Shown: piece by piece, positions 12,780-25,398 of the stretch | Numbering within the stretch: position 1 is the first letter of the stretch | Layout of the letters: every line of letters begins with the position of its first letter | Assembly (NCBI RefSeq): GCF_030052815.1 | Contig: NC_079503.1 | Span: forward strand, 44,434,735 to 44,498,734 | Length of the DNA stretch: 64,000 bases | DNA from: Hevea brasiliensis | Taxonomy: Eukaryota > Streptophyta > Magnoliopsida > Malpighiales > Euphorbiaceae | Direction of reading: 5' to 3' | Notes under the pieces: generated by a model | Databases searched by the model: none | What the model was told of the DNA's origin: nothing | The model's input: the letters and a program-made list of their open reading frames with translations, nothing else | Program-made: the position numbers and the translations under genes

Positions 12780-13600
12780 TGCCATATATTTGTATATGTA
12801 TTTGTGTGTCTATATCTACATTTGTGTCCATTTATTTCTGTATTTATCTTTGTGTCTATTTGTATATGTCTATGTCTGTATTTGTGTAGGTATCCGTATG
12901 CCTACATTTATGTCTGTATCAGTATTTATCTATGTCTTTTTGTCTGTCTGTATATATTTGTATCTATCTATGTATGTGTCTGTATTTGAGCATGTATCCA
13001 TCTATTTGTCTACATTTATATAGGTCTGTGTTTGTAGTTGTGTCATGTTACCTATCTATGTTTGTGTTTGTATTTGTTTTTATATCTATCTGTATTTATA
13101 TTTGTGTTAGTTTGTCTATCTACATCTGTATATGCCTATATGTGTTTATTTATGTTTGTGCCTGTATTTGTATTTGTTTATGATAGTCTATATCTGTATA
13201 TGTTTATGTTTGTATTTGTATCTATATGTCTATTTACGTCTATATATGTATATATCTATTTATGTCTATGTCTGTAGTTATATATGTGTCTATTTGTCCA
13301 CGTCTGTATATGTTTGTGCCTATCCATTTCTGTGTCTATATTTGTATCTGTGTCTCTTTGTCTATGCTTGTATATGTTTGTATTTGTGTTTGTGTCTGTC
13401 TGTTTATCTATATATTTATGTATTTATGTTTGTGTCTATCTGTCTGTATATGTATATGTCTATCTTTTCTGTCTATACCTATATGTATATTTGTGTATAT
13501 CTGTATCTGTGTTTGTGTTCGTGTTTGTCTATATTTGTATTTATGCCTATGTTTTTATGTGTTCATGTCAATTCAATATCTATTTGTGATGGTATCTGTG
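12780..13600 (+). repeat. Degenerate TGTATC/TATGTC hexamer repeat
   Basis: About 820 bases made almost wholly of shuffled hexamers such as TGTATC, TATGTC, TGTATT and TTTGTG. Purine-poor composition removes stop codons, so long overlapping ORFs rich in Tyr, Leu, Cys, Ile and Val appear in all three plus frames. These are by-products of composition. The block ends in a pure TA tract. Confidence 0.9.
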
Positions 13601-13603
13601 TCC

Positions 13604-13604
<1 letters not shown>

Positions 13605-13680
<76 letters not shown>
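13605..13680. repeat. TA dinucleotide microsatellite, 38 units
   Basis: An uninterrupted run of 38 TA units at the end of the degenerate hexamer block. It is likely highly length-variable. Confidence 0.97.
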
Positions 13681-13685
<5 letters not shown>

Positions 13686-14608
13686 CATGTACAAAATGAG
13701 AAGAAAGAATAAAACAAAATGATATATGATAAAAAAGTAATTTTATCACTTGAAATATATATGTCTTTAAATTTGAAACTTATTTATAAATTCTATCAAT
13801 TTTGATTAAATTTAATTTATTATAATAAATTCCATTAAGAATTCCAAATGAACTTTATTTGAACTAAACACTTAAATTTTAATTTTACAAATAAATTTTA
13901 TAAAATTTTTAAAATTCATTTATACCAAACAAGTTGCATAATAATATATTGAGACTAAAAGGTTATTCACCTTCGTTCTGTGCCTTTACATATTACTTAT
14001 CAATATTTGATTTAATATTATTATATTAAATTTCTTAACTTTATCCTAGTTGCACTGTAAATATATTAAGATATAAATTGGGAAAAACTGTAACATATTT
14101 AAAAGCAATTTTTTCTTACAAAATTTTAAATTTTAATGGAATTTTCAAAGATAAAATTTCCTTTTTTATTTTTATTAATGTAATTAATAGAGAGTCAAGC
14201 AGAAGAATTTTCTCCTTTTCCTTTGTTTTCACATATTTCTTATTAATATTTGATTTAATATTAATGTTAGATTAAATTCCTCAATTAATTCTATCGTAAT
14301 TGCATTCTCTTTTTCTTAATTATTTTTGTTTTACAATATCAGTGGTCTTCTAAAATGTGAAAGAGGAAAACATCTGAACAGGTGCAATATGGTGTATGAG
14401 TGATAGTACATAGATTATTAATGCTGAGAGGTTACCCATTTAACTGTCTAAATTCTCCCTCTTTATTCTCTAGTCCCTTTGGAAAAACATTAGATAAGTA
14501 TAACTAAAATATAGCAAGAAATTTAACCTAATATTTAATATTAAATGAAATATCAATAAGTAGTTCATAAAAAAAAATTAAGCAAATTATTTAGAGCACT
14601 CAATGCAA

Positions 14609-14632
14609 AATAATAATAATAATAATAATAAT
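14609..14632. repeat. AAT microsatellite beside LINE 5' end
   Basis: Eight AAT units immediately before the first recognisable LINE sequence. It may mark the 5' truncation point of the LINE. Confidence 0.9.
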
Positions 14633-15394
14633 TGAGATAGGGAGACCCTCTCTCCCCATGCCTGTTTCTACTCATATCCCTCTTTCAAATCTCATAAATA
14701 AGAAGAAAATGGAGGGTCTGCTTAAAGGTATCAAACTATCCCGTCTATCTCCTTCTATTACCAATATTTTGTTTGCAGACGACACTTTGTTATTTGGAAG
14801 AGCTTCACAAGAGGAAGCTAGATGTATAAAATCTATCATGGAAGATTATATGGCAGAGACTGGTCAAAAAATCAATTTCAATAAGTCAAGCATCCATTTC
14901 AGTAAGCTCACTCCTCAAAATCTTCGAAGAGAGTTTCTCCTTCATCTGGGAATGTCTGAAATGCAATCAACAGAAAAGTATTTAGGTCTCCCATCTTTCT
15001 GGGGGAAGTCTAAGTGCAAGGCTCTTTCCTTCATAAAAGAAAGAATTCAAGCTAAGCTTCAGTCGTGGAAACAGAATCTTCTTTCGTAAGTAGGAAGAGA
15101 AGTTTTAATCAAGGTAGTAATGAATGCCATCCTAGCATATGCAATGGCCATTTTAAAGTTCCCAAAGTGCTTTTGTGTTCAACTAAATAGGATGGCTTCT
15201 AGTTTTTGGTGGGAACGTAAGGATAATGAGAAAAAAATTTGTTGGGTTGGTTGGGAAAAAGCAACAAAATCGAAGTTTATTGGAGGTATGGGGTTTAAGG
15301 ATTTTGAAAAATTCAATCTAGCCTGTTTGGCAAAGCAAAGCTGGAGATTGCTATCTGATCCGAATTCTCTCTAGGCAAGAATTGTGACAGGGAT
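14632..15394 (+). pseudogene. LINE reverse transcriptase, C-terminal part
   Basis: RT of a plant LINE, which primes on nicked target DNA. It starts around the GDPLSP-like motif (here GETLSPHACF in a shifted frame) and continues with LINKKKMEGLLKGIKL, the catalytic box FADDTLLFG near 14780, and GQKINFNKSSIHFS. Next come EKYLGLPSFWGKSK, GREVLIKVVMNAILAYAM, FWWERKDNEKKICWVGW and GGMGFKDFEKFNLACLAKQSWRLL. In-frame stops lie at 15087-15089 (before VGREV) and 15372-15374, where relatives normally have Trp (SLWARI). The frame is cut at 15394 by the solo LTR and resumes at 19615. Confidence 0.88.
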
Positions 15395-18300
15395 TGTAAT
15401 ACCCCTCACCCGACTACAGTGTAGCCGAGCAAGGCATGCTACAATCGGTGTCGGAGCACCCTAACTTATCTTACTTTATTTTTTCTAAATAATTTTGAAT
15501 TCATTTAATTTAATATAAATTATTTTTCGACGGAGAAACCAGCGGAGTTTCTCCTATTTTATTATCGTTTGGCGTATTTCAATATTCACCTATTTGAAAT
15601 TCAACAATATTTCCAAAATAAAATCTTATCCATGCTAATCATAATTATCTCATCAATCATTCTCATAATTTTCTCATATTTCAAATCTCATCCATACATT
15701 TCAATTTCATAATCATTTCCATACATTTCCATTCATACTCAATTCATATGCAAACATTCTCAAATTACATAAGCAAAATTTTCAAATTTTCTTAATTTAC
15801 ATAATTTACAAAATAATTACAAAATTTCATAATTTACATGATATATAAATTAATTACATATGAAAAAGCTAATTAATTAATGTACATCGCATTCCTATTA
15901 ATTACCTGTTCATAATATACATTACATTACAATATCTAAGCATTTTATACAAAATATAAAATATAATCTATATGGGCCCTATCTACATGCATTGCTGAGG
16001 AGGTGACAACCTTGAATACTTCAGACACTTCTGCAGATCAGAACTCCAAAATCTCTGTTTAATATTTTTATCTGGGCTTTACCTTCAGTACCTGCACGAG
16101 GAAACAATTCCATATCGCTAAGCATTGCTGCTTAGTGGTGCAATAATATAACAAGAAAATAATATACAAATAAAGATAGAAATAAAATATAATTCAAATA
16201 ATTAAGATTTATTTATACTTCACATGCAGTTTCTAAAATTTAATATGTTTTATCCTAATTTAGTCTTCTTTGGAAATGTTTATTTTGCCAATGTGCAGTA
16301 ATAATGTACATAGAAAAAATGATCTAAAAATAATAAATTTATGCTTATATTATTATGTAAGCCACATTTGCAATATTTATGTATGTTATAATTTTCTTTG
16401 CTAATCTTTTAGCATTTTCTCAATACTTTCTAGGTTGTCTCAGATTATTTCATAATAAGTAAATTTTAATATCAGTCCAGTTCATTTCGATTCTTTCTAA
16501 TAAATAACTATTCTAATTTACTTTAGGTCATCTTACTCATTTATTTAATTTCTAATATTTTTAATTATTAATATTCTTACCTTATTTCAATAAATTTCAC
16601 TGCCCAAGTAACCTATGACAGGCTGACTAAACTGGATAACGGGTCGTTGGCACTGGACACCGCAGTGCCTCGGGCCGTCATACCATGGGACGCAGAACGT
16701 CAACCACGTATACAGTCAGTATGGCTAAAAAGCCATGATAACACATAATCGGGCATAAAAGCCATGAATGTTGGCATAAAGCCATGAATACGGGCATAAA
16801 GCCATAAATACAGGCATAAAGCCATGAATACAGGCATAAAGCCTTTCGCAGTATTGCTAAACAATACCCTATTGGCATGCCAAAGTATCCAATCTGACAC
16901 ACATGTCTAGGCAATACAAGGGCACATAATACCATTAAGAGTTTATATGTTTCATCATTTCATTATATTTTTCGTTTATATTTTTATAGTATTCTAATTT
17001 TATTTATAATGGAAACATAATTTTCAAATTTACATTTCTAGGTAATTTATGCATTCATCGTAATATTCATACTAATTACAATTCACATTCATTTAATCTC
17101 ATGTACCATTCACATTTCAAACATCTTTCCTTTCTCTCTTGATGGGAACCTAAATCCCAAATGACACTTTTATCACATTTATTCATTCAACAATCTATTC
17201 ATGTAAGGTACATTTCATACTTCAAGTTGTATTGCTAATATATCATGAACTCCATTGGTGTTGGGAGTATAAGTCTCAACAATCTATCTAGGTTAATTTC
17301 ATTCCTATTCAAGTGGCATCACCCATGTTTTATTAGACCTACTAGTAATGGGAATATAAATCTTAATTATATATTCACATAACTTAAATGTTCATTAAGT
17401 CATTTAGGTAAATTACTATTTATATTCCATGTAATCTATGAACATTTCATGGATTTCAAATTTATGGCCTTAATTTCTCTTTAACAATTTTGTCTAGGAT
17501 GCATAGTCCACTTTTGTCATACAATTCTAAGCATTTAATCTTAGAATTGGTTCTAGGTCTTCATCTTAGTTTGCTAATCATTTTGATTACTATTCACCTT
17601 ACTAGTCAACCAAAATGTTGACTTTTTCATACTTAATGGATATGTTAATTCTAATTATACCAAGATCCCACATTTTGAGTTTTACATTTGCTAGTGTTAA
17701 TTGCCAATTGCAATTTAAAGTCCCCTAGATACATTTCTAAATTTTCAGTTTTGATTATCTAAGTTCACTGTTCCATTGGACAATTTTACAATGGGAACTG
17801 GGCTAACTTTTCTTCATCAAAGTTGTTTCTTATTGTGTCTTATTTAATTCCCTTTTTGAATCACTCCATTTGGAGTTTTGTAGCTCAAGTTATGGTCATT
17901 TTACCATAACTGGCCTGAGTGACCTGTACCCAGATTTTTTGGGCAATTTGGTTCTGCCAAATTTGGTGACCTAAGTTTGGTTGGAAATTTGACTAGGTTA
18001 TGGTCAGAATTTGGATTTGTGTTCCCCATAAAAATTGTTGGTCTATATCTCAGCTTGTTGCTGGTAAAATTTCAGGTCAATTGGACCTTTCTACACTGAT
18101 TTATGGCCAAATGACCAAACGCTGTTCAATTGGTCATTTTGCCCAGGCAGACTGCAGGTCACCCAGATTAGGGCAAACTTTTGGTCCACTTGGTTTGGTT
18201 TTCTGTGCATGGTTTCTTCACCAAAGTTGTGCCATTATGTGTCTAGTTTCATGTCCAATTGGCCTTGCACCAATTGAACCTATACAACTCTATTTATAGC

Positions 18301-19609
18301 TGTCCAAACCTGCTGGACTCACAACTAGTCCTGTAGGTCACCAAGGGCAGCATGCCTAAACTCAACTCCAACATTCTTGCTCACTTCATTTCCTAATCAA
18401 ACATAGCCAAATGGTCACTAATTGACCATTACAACTTTAGTTTATGTCCATTTTCATCCACCACCAAAATTAAATTTCAAAACCCTAACCCTAATTGACC
18501 AAGCCTCCAATTCATGCATCTTACTCCTAATTTGCTATACTAATCATATAATTTATAAGAGGGGCAGCTAATATGTCACTTTAAACCAAAGAATTCTCCT
18601 AACTCTAACTCATGTCAAGGCTGCCAAAATTTCATGGAACATAACCATGCCTCATTAATTCAATTTTTATCAAATTTTCAACTTAACTTAGCTCAAATTC
18701 ATTATTAGAAAGATGTAAAAGCAAAGAATATGGCACTAACCTCTTTGGTGATTTTCTAAGCTTGTTCACACCTCACTTTCTTCCACTTTCTCTTCTTCTA
18801 ATTGCTGCCCAAGTCTTGCTCTAGTGGTAAGGGAAATTTTTAGTGAAGGGAGGATAAGGTTTTGAGGTGGTTTGGTAGAGATTTGGAAGCTTGGGTGGAG
18901 TTTTTAATGGTGGAAGGGTGTGGGAAGTGAGTGACGCTGGAAGAAGAAAGAAGAAGCAGATTGTTTCTTCAATTTTTCTGTCCTTTTTACTCATTTTAAA
19001 TGGTTTATGGACATGTGTCACAATGTGATTGGGTGAGAGTGCTTAGTGACATAAGCATGAGGTCAAAATTGCAATTTTAATTCATTTTCTTTTCTTTTCT
19101 TTGCTACTCATTTCCAATTCAATTTTTAGCAATATTTATTCATATTTTAGATCATAATAATTATTTACTTAACTGGACAAGTAGGTCAAAAATCATCTCT
19201 GAAGACGAAATGACCAAAATGCCCTCCGTTTGGCTTAACGGGCCAAAATTGTCTGTACCAATTGAAAAATTTTTCTAAACTTTTTCTTGGCATTCTAATG
19301 TAATAGAAACCTCAATGACTCTTCTCTGAAGTCCCAAAAATTATTTTGTGAATTTTCTCCCTGGTCTAGGGCTCCTAGTTGCGAGAATCGCAACTTCTCA
19401 CTAGGTTACCCATCGCTAGGGCATCGGCTCATTTAACTTGATTGTATTTTATTTCTAAAATTTTTCCTAAATTTTTCTTATTAATATTTGAGTTATTTAT
19501 GACTCCTCACTCTAGTCTAATTATTTTTCTAGACGTTCTAGCTGTCCGGACCGACACTGGTCACCGAAACAGTAGAATGTACGTATTTGCTACAGTGAGG
19601 GGTGTTACA
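15395..19609 (-). repeat. Solo LTR, family A, long variant (4215 bp)
   Basis: Family-A ends on the minus strand (TGTAACACCCCTCACTG at 19609; GGGGTATTACA at 15395). A perfect 5-bp TSD GGGAT lies at 15390-15394 and 19610-19614. No internal element sequence is present. It is about 1 kb longer than other copies, partly through extra sequence around 16200-16600 and 16950-17600. A short tandem array of GGCATAAAGCCATGAATAC-like units lies at 16720-16860. The LTR sits inside a LINE RT frame and so post-dates the LINE. Confidence 0.93.
16720..16860. repeat. Short tandem repeat of GGCATAAAGCC units in LTR
   Basis: Six or so units of roughly 18-20 bases containing GGCATAAAGCC, itself an interrupted palindrome. 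Degenerate versions occur at the same place in the other family-A LTRs (near 3720, 10340, 24000 and 31290). Confidence 0.8.
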
Positions 19610-19614
19610 GGGAT

Positions 19615-21070
19615 TTATTTTCCAAATTCCACATTCTGGCAAGCTTCTTCTAGCAAAAGGAGTTCTTGGATTTGGAAGAGTTTATTAGTAGGAAGGGAGG
19701 TGCTTAAAGATGGTATTTGTATAAATATTTGGGATGGAGTGTCCACCCTAATTTGGGAAGAGCCGTGGGTTCCTTCGTTACCCAATTTTAAAGTTATCAA
19801 ACCACCGCATTGCCCTCTGAATATCAACATGGTGGCGGATCTAATTAATCATGGAAGGATGGAATGGAATTAGTCTCTAGTGATGAGGTTGTTCCCTCAG
19901 GATATTGCACAGGCCATTCTTGCTATTCCTGTGGCTTCAAGTGGTTTGGAAGATAAAGTAGCATGGCATTATGACAGAACAGGAATATATACAGTAAAAT
20001 CCGAATATAGGATAATTGTCAACAAATCACTTCAGGGTAAAAGGAATCAGCCTTCCCAATCAAGCAGTATCCCCTTTATTATATGGAAAAAAACCTAGAA
20101 AATTCAGATATCCCCAAAAATTAAGACGTTTCTCTAGAAAGCACTCATGAATGCTTTGCCCACCAAAGAGAACTGGAGAAAACGAGGATTCCAAATAAGC
20201 CCCATCCGTCTAGTTTGCGGTAGCAATGATGAGACTTTGGAACATTTACTCTTTTGGTGCGATCATGCCAAGGCAACTTGGTTCCTTAGTCCTTTGGCAT
20301 ACAAACCTAATATGGTGGGTTTTCAATCCTTTACAAAGTGGTGGGAAGCTATGCTGGGTTTGTTCTCGAAGGCAACAACTGATAACCATATTTTAGTTTC
20401 TATTTTGCTCACATGTTGGTGTATTTAGAAAGGAAGAAATCAAGCAATGTTTGAGCATAAGCATCCGGATCCAAGAAATACAGTTAAACAAATCCTTTCT
20501 TTGCTAGATGAAAACCAATGCTTAGAATCAAACCTAGCAGACATTTCTAACCTACCTACAAGGCAACATAATCACAAATGGATGCCACCTCTGAAAGGTA
20601 TTCTTAAATTCAATTGTGATGCAGCCTAGAAGGAAGGGTCCAATATTGCAGCAATTGCAGTTGTGGCAAGGAATTATAAAGGTCGGATTGTTGATGGACT
20701 GGCTAAAAAGGTATATAGTTCTTCTTCTCTGGTTGCAAAAGCCTTACCAGTTTTGGAGGTTATTAAATTAGCCTGTGATATGAGGATACCAAATCTTATC
20801 ATAGAGTCTGATTCTGAAATGCTAGTAGTAGCTATTCAGTTCCCTGCCAGACATGAAGGTTAGGAAATCCAAGTTCCAGTCCATAATATTATAAGATTGT
20901 CATCTTTCTTCCAGGGGATCTCTTTCTCCAAGATTAATAAGCAAGCTAATAAAGTTGTGGATCATGTTGTTAAACTTTGTACAATGGACCAACTTTGTTG
21001 TAACTGGTCTTCTATTCTCCCAGCTTCATTGGCAATGCTTTGTAATATTGATGCCCCTGGAGCTTATTAA
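19615..21070 (+). pseudogene. LINE C-terminal region: zf-RVT and RNase H, broken
   Basis: Continuation of the LINE ORF after the solo LTR, all in one frame to the stop at 21068-21070. It holds SSWIWKSLLVGREVLKDG and INIWDGVSTLIWEEPWVP. Then comes the zf-RVT-like segment (ALPTKENWRKRGF, CGSNDETLEHLLFWC) and an RNase H-like domain (FNCDAA, VARNYKGRIVDG, ALPVLEVIKLA, IIESDSEMLV, then KINKQANKVVDHV). RNase H removes RNA from the hybrid. At least six stops interrupt it (19871, 20096, 20135, 20426, 20627, 20861), all TAG, mostly where relatives have Trp. The A tract follows 20 bases after the final stop. Confidence 0.87.
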
Positions 21071-21099
21071 TGCATTCCTTTTGCACGTCAAAAAAAAAA

Positions 21100-21330
21100 T
21101 GCACCATCATTTGTAAAAAAATAATTTATCATTTAATTTAGAAGTGTGAAATGCAGGTGTACATGTAAATATATAATAATTTGTTAAAAATTATTATTAA
21201 AACAAAGAAAAATAATAAAAAAAATCTCTAATGATTCAACAAAAATTCGTAGGTACAAAAATGAGGGGAAGAGCCATCTCTTTGACTTTATCTTAATTGC
21301 AAAAATATTTTAAAATTTTATATTCATTCT
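21100..21330. other. Short AT-rich spacer
   Basis: Between the LINE A tract and a solo LTR. Nothing recognised. Confidence 0.6.
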
Positions 21331-24300
21331 GTAACTCCCTCAATTTAGGTAGTCCGTACATTCTACTGTTCCGACGACTAATGTCTGTTCGGATAGTCAT
21401 GATGTCTAGAACTACACTCAAACTAGAGTGAAGAGGTATAAATTGACTGAATAAAGACTAAGAAAAATCAAGGAAAAATAAAACAAGTAAAGTGCAACTC
21501 GGTTAAACAAGCCGGAGGTCACAGCGATGGGTGACTGTACTGGGAAGCAATTGCGAAGATAGTTGCCGACCCCAGACTCCAGATCTGCGAGGAACCCTAA
21601 GGAAATAATTTTTAGGACCTAATTAAAGGTTTACTAAGGTATAATTGACATTAGAAATGTCAAAGAAAATTCAGGAGAATTTATTTATCAGTATAGACCA
21701 AAAATAACTCGATGAGCCTAAAAAATGGCATTTTGGTCATTTCAACCCCAGAGTTAAATTTTGACCTAAATATCAACTAAAATAAGAGAGATTAAAAAAA
21801 ATAAAATAAATTAAAATTATGAATTATGGTATAGAAATGGGAAAAGAAAAGAAAAAGAAAGAAAAAAATAAAATGCATTTATGAGATGAGCATGATATAA
21901 GTAATGACATCATTAAAAAGTTGTGACCAATAAAATGTTACCAAATAATTATAAAGGGATAAGAAGGGATTTAAATTAGATAAAAATTTTATTAAGTCAC
22001 CATCATCTTCCTCTTCTTATTGCCATGGCCGAATGCCCTCTTCCTAGCTCCCACCATTTTTTTTTTTAAGCTTGAATTTCCTTCAAAACTCACACAAAAA
22101 ATTACACATGTCTTCATAAAAAATTTACTTTACACCTTGGGGAAGAAGTTGGCAACCATAAGGAGTAGAAATTGTGGAGTTTCATAAGACCAAGAAGTGA
22201 GCATCAAGAGGTTAGTGCACTAAACAAGTCTCATTCCTTCTTCAACTAGTATAAGCATGCCAAATTGAGCGTAAATTTCATGAAATTAAAAGAAAACCTT
22301 GAGTATATGAAACTTGATTTTCAGCAGCCATGAGGATTGTGTGAAATTAATGGTTTTGATGGTTTTGAATTAGTTAGTGATGTTAATTGATGAACTTATA
22401 TACATTAGAAGTTGAATTGCTTTGAGGATGCTTGTGATTGAAACTTTGGGGCTTTGGTGTTATTACTTGAAATTAGTGTTTTTGAGACTATTTGTTGACT
22501 ATTAGAAGTGCCATGTATGTCAAATGAAGTTTGGGAGTTGGAAGAATCGAAATTGGGAGTGCAATTTCTCTTGCAGGAAATTAGGACCTATGAGTGCAGT
22601 GAGGTTTTTGAACCATAAATAGAGTTGTGTTGCTCTAATTGGTATGGGGCCAATTGGAGCTGAAACTAGGGTTATAATTCCTCATTTTTCATGGAGAAAC
22701 CATACCTAAAAACTGTCCCTAACTTGACCTAAAAACTGTTTGAATTCGGATAACCCTAATCTGAACCCAGAAAAATGACCAAATGAACAGTAATTGGCTA
22801 TAACTCACACTAGGAAAGTCAAAATGACCTGATTCTTAAACCATTAGAAAGGGTAAACATAGGAGCACATTTTTCATGAAGAACATAGAACCCAGATCTG
22901 CCTTTAACCAAGTCAAATTGTTAGCAAAATTTAGATCAACAAAACTGTCCAGAATCAATCTGCCCATAATTTGTTGGACATAGGTTTACCTAACCAGTTT
23001 TGGCAAAAGGACTATAACTTGGTCTACAAAAATCCAAATGCATTGAAACTAGTGGTAAAATTTTTATAAGACATAGATATACAACATTAGTGTTTTGACC
23101 AAAACCCAGATCTCAAGAGAACTAGGTCAAAAGTACACCAAATTTTAGAAATTGCTAAGTGACCACTTGACCCTAGAACAGTCTTTTAGTCATTTCTTCC
23201 ATTAGGAAACTCCATTTGAAATGATCCAAACTTTTCTGGAAACCTATGAAATAGGGCTCCAACTTTGTTTTAGAAATCTCCCTCAAATTATGAATGTAAG
23301 AATCCTAAAATGGAAGTCAAAGCCGCTGACCTGAACTTGGAATCCTATAGACACAGGGTACCTGAGTCCAGGCCAGTTATTTTGCTATAATTAATTCTAC
23401 AAGAGCTGAAAAATTGTAATTCAAAATTTTGAGTAATCAAGAGACATAGGGTAACAAATTTAATGAAGAACATTAGGCCTAAAAGTGGCTGTAATATGTT
23501 CAAATAATTATGAAAATATTGACTCCAGAATCTGCCTGGTTCTGGAACTTGAGTGAGTTAAGGAACCAGTTTTGGTTATTAGACCATAACTTGAGTTCTA
23601 AAACTTCAAATGACATGAATCAAAAAGGAAAACAAAAGAACAACTTCCATGAAGGAAGTATGGCCAAACAGTGGCCATACCTTGACCAATTTATTAGGTG
23701 AACTTAAGACATCAAATCTGGACCTCGAAAAAGGTCCATAAAATAACTTGTTATATGATATGAAGTTAATCAAAATGAATTATTAAACATAAAAGTGACA
23801 TGAATATGCATGTGTTACTTATGTTTCCCATCATAAGTAACATGAAAATGTTATTAAATACACCTAGCACATAATATGAAATTATAAATACTTAATAACT
23901 CTATTTTGCCCAAGTACACCTAGACTTATTTATATAGCATGGATCTATTGGTATACCAATTAGAGATTATAGATAGCAGTACTGCCCACAGGAATAATCA
24001 TTGATGATCAAAATATGTCTAAGATAGCTATTCTACTGGCTTTATACCTGCCCATTGGCCATTGTGTCTGATTTTATTACTGGTTTCATGCCTGCCCGCT
24101 GGCCTTGTGCCTGACATGACAGACGTATACATGTTAGACATATGGATGTTTAACTAGTATACTCTCGTGTATCCAGTCTTTATAGTTTGTTATAGGTTAC
24201 TTGGGCACAGATTTGAGCAATAAGATTTAAAACGATATAAATGAATAAAGAAGATCTTAATAACTTTCTTATTTCCAAAATTCCATAAAACATGGAAATG

Positions 24301-24766
24301 ATTTAGAAATTTATGAAATTACACTTAGAATAATTATTTTACATTGTTTAGTTATTTTCCTTTATTTTATACACCATTAAGCATTATGCTTAACGCGTTG
24401 GTTTTTCCATCGCGTAGGTACAAGAAAGCAGTAGCTGCAGCAGCATCAGTAGCAGTAGTGCTAGATAGGATTTTATTTACTTGAAATGATTATGAGTATT
24501 ATGATGACATGACATAGTTTATGGAAAATTTAAAATGAATATGGACTATTTAACAAGTAAATAAGGAAACTCGCCATGCACTAATAAAACAGAGGAGACT
24601 CTGTCTGGATCTCTAGAAAAATGAAATGGGATTAAAAAAAAAAATTTTGCATGTAAGATAATATAATTAAATTAATATTGTATACGACAAGACAGGATAG
24701 AGTGTTCCGACACTGAATGTAGCACACCTTACTCGACTACACTGTAGATGGGTGAGGGGTGTTACA
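21331..24766 (+). repeat. Solo LTR, family A, plus orientation (3436 bp)
   Basis: It starts TGTAACTCCCTCAATTTAGG and ends GGTGAGGGGTGTTACA. The end blocks match the reverse complement of the minus-strand copies. Flanks CATTC (21326-21330) and CATTT (24767-24771) form a 5-bp TSD with one change. No PBS or coding domain adjoins it. It is the only family-A copy in the window in plus orientation. Confidence 0.87.
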
Positions 24767-24839
24767 CATTTATTTTCAAATGAATTTTATTATTATAACA
24801 CTAAAATCCAATATACAACATCATTAATTTTCAAGCTAA

Positions 24840-25393
24840 TCTTGATGTGGCTATTTTGGGTGAGGTTACGACTTGGTCCTTGAAAGCTAAATGGAAGTCA
24901 CCTAGTATGGGCTGGTATAACTTAATGTAGATGGGGAAGGAAATGAGGGAATGGTTGGGCTTTGGGTGGTGGTTTGATTAGAGATTGAGAGGAGCATTGG
25001 AAGGTTAGTTTTGTAATTAAGAAAGGTTGTAGTTCTTTTCTAAGAGTTGAAGCTATGGCGATGTATGCGGTGCTGTTGGTAGCTTGGCACAAAGGTTATC
25101 GTAAGGTTTGAGTTGAAAGTGATTGTTTGGACTTGTTGACGGTGTTGGGTCATAACGAGCAGGTTTATTCCCATTTAAGTTCAATTTTTTTCAGCTATTC
25201 AGAGGCTTATGGCTCAAGATTGGGAGGTGAAAATTTCTCATGTCTGTAAGGAAGGAAACATGAGTGCTTATTCATTATCTTTATTATTTGCTTATTTTTC
25301 AATTGGGTTTTTGTGCTGGATTCTCCACTTGATGGTATTGTCAAGTGGCTAGAGCATAATGCTAAAAAGACGCATTTAAGGGGGTTGGGTTAG
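24840..25393 (+). pseudogene. RNase H remnant of a second LINE
   Basis: A heavily decayed plus-strand segment. Recognisable pieces, in shifting frames, are WKSPSMGWYNLN, then a DG-N-G block, a segment ending KVW-like with a stop in place of W followed by VESDCLDLLTVLGH, and AQDWEVKISHVCKEGNMSAYSL. These are the first, third and last blocks of the plant LINE/RVT_3 RNase H fold. No A tract is visible because the family-D LTR interrupts it at 25399. It is shorter and more decayed than the LINE at 14632-21099. It could instead be a relic of an RNase H-only gene. Confidence 0.65.
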
Positions 25394-25398
25394 GCTGT

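Larger units (their letters stand above)
12618..14631. other. Spacer with simple repeats, no gene
   Basis: Low-complexity and AT-rich DNA between a solo LTR and a LINE. It holds the degenerate hexamer repeat (12780-13600), the TA tract (13605-13680) and an AAT run at its right end. The parts at 13920-14050 and 14080-14330 resemble each other and 9140-9420. No coding signal was recognised. Confidence 0.6.
14632..21099 (+). mobile_element. Plant LINE, 5'-truncated, split by solo LTR
   Basis: A plus-strand non-LTR retrotransposon holding the C-terminal part of RT, a zf-RVT-type domain and RNase H, ending at an A tract (21090-21099). The endonuclease and N-terminal RT are absent, as expected of 5'-truncated LINE insertions. 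It is interrupted at 15394/19615 by a 4.2-kb solo LTR: removing that LTR and one TSD copy restores an exact reading frame across the junction (VTGI then YFPNS). I could not define the LINE's own TSD. Confidence 0.88.

Noticed and set aside
12790..13722. Long overlapping plus-strand ORFs (up to 196 codons) rich in Tyr, Leu, Cys and Val.
   Set aside because: They arise from a degenerate hexamer and TA repeat that lacks stop codons in all three frames; no domain and no frame preference.
19442..19873. 143-codon ORF starting in the solo LTR and running into the LINE.
   Set aside because: Chimera formed by the insertion; only the LINE part (from 19615) has homology.
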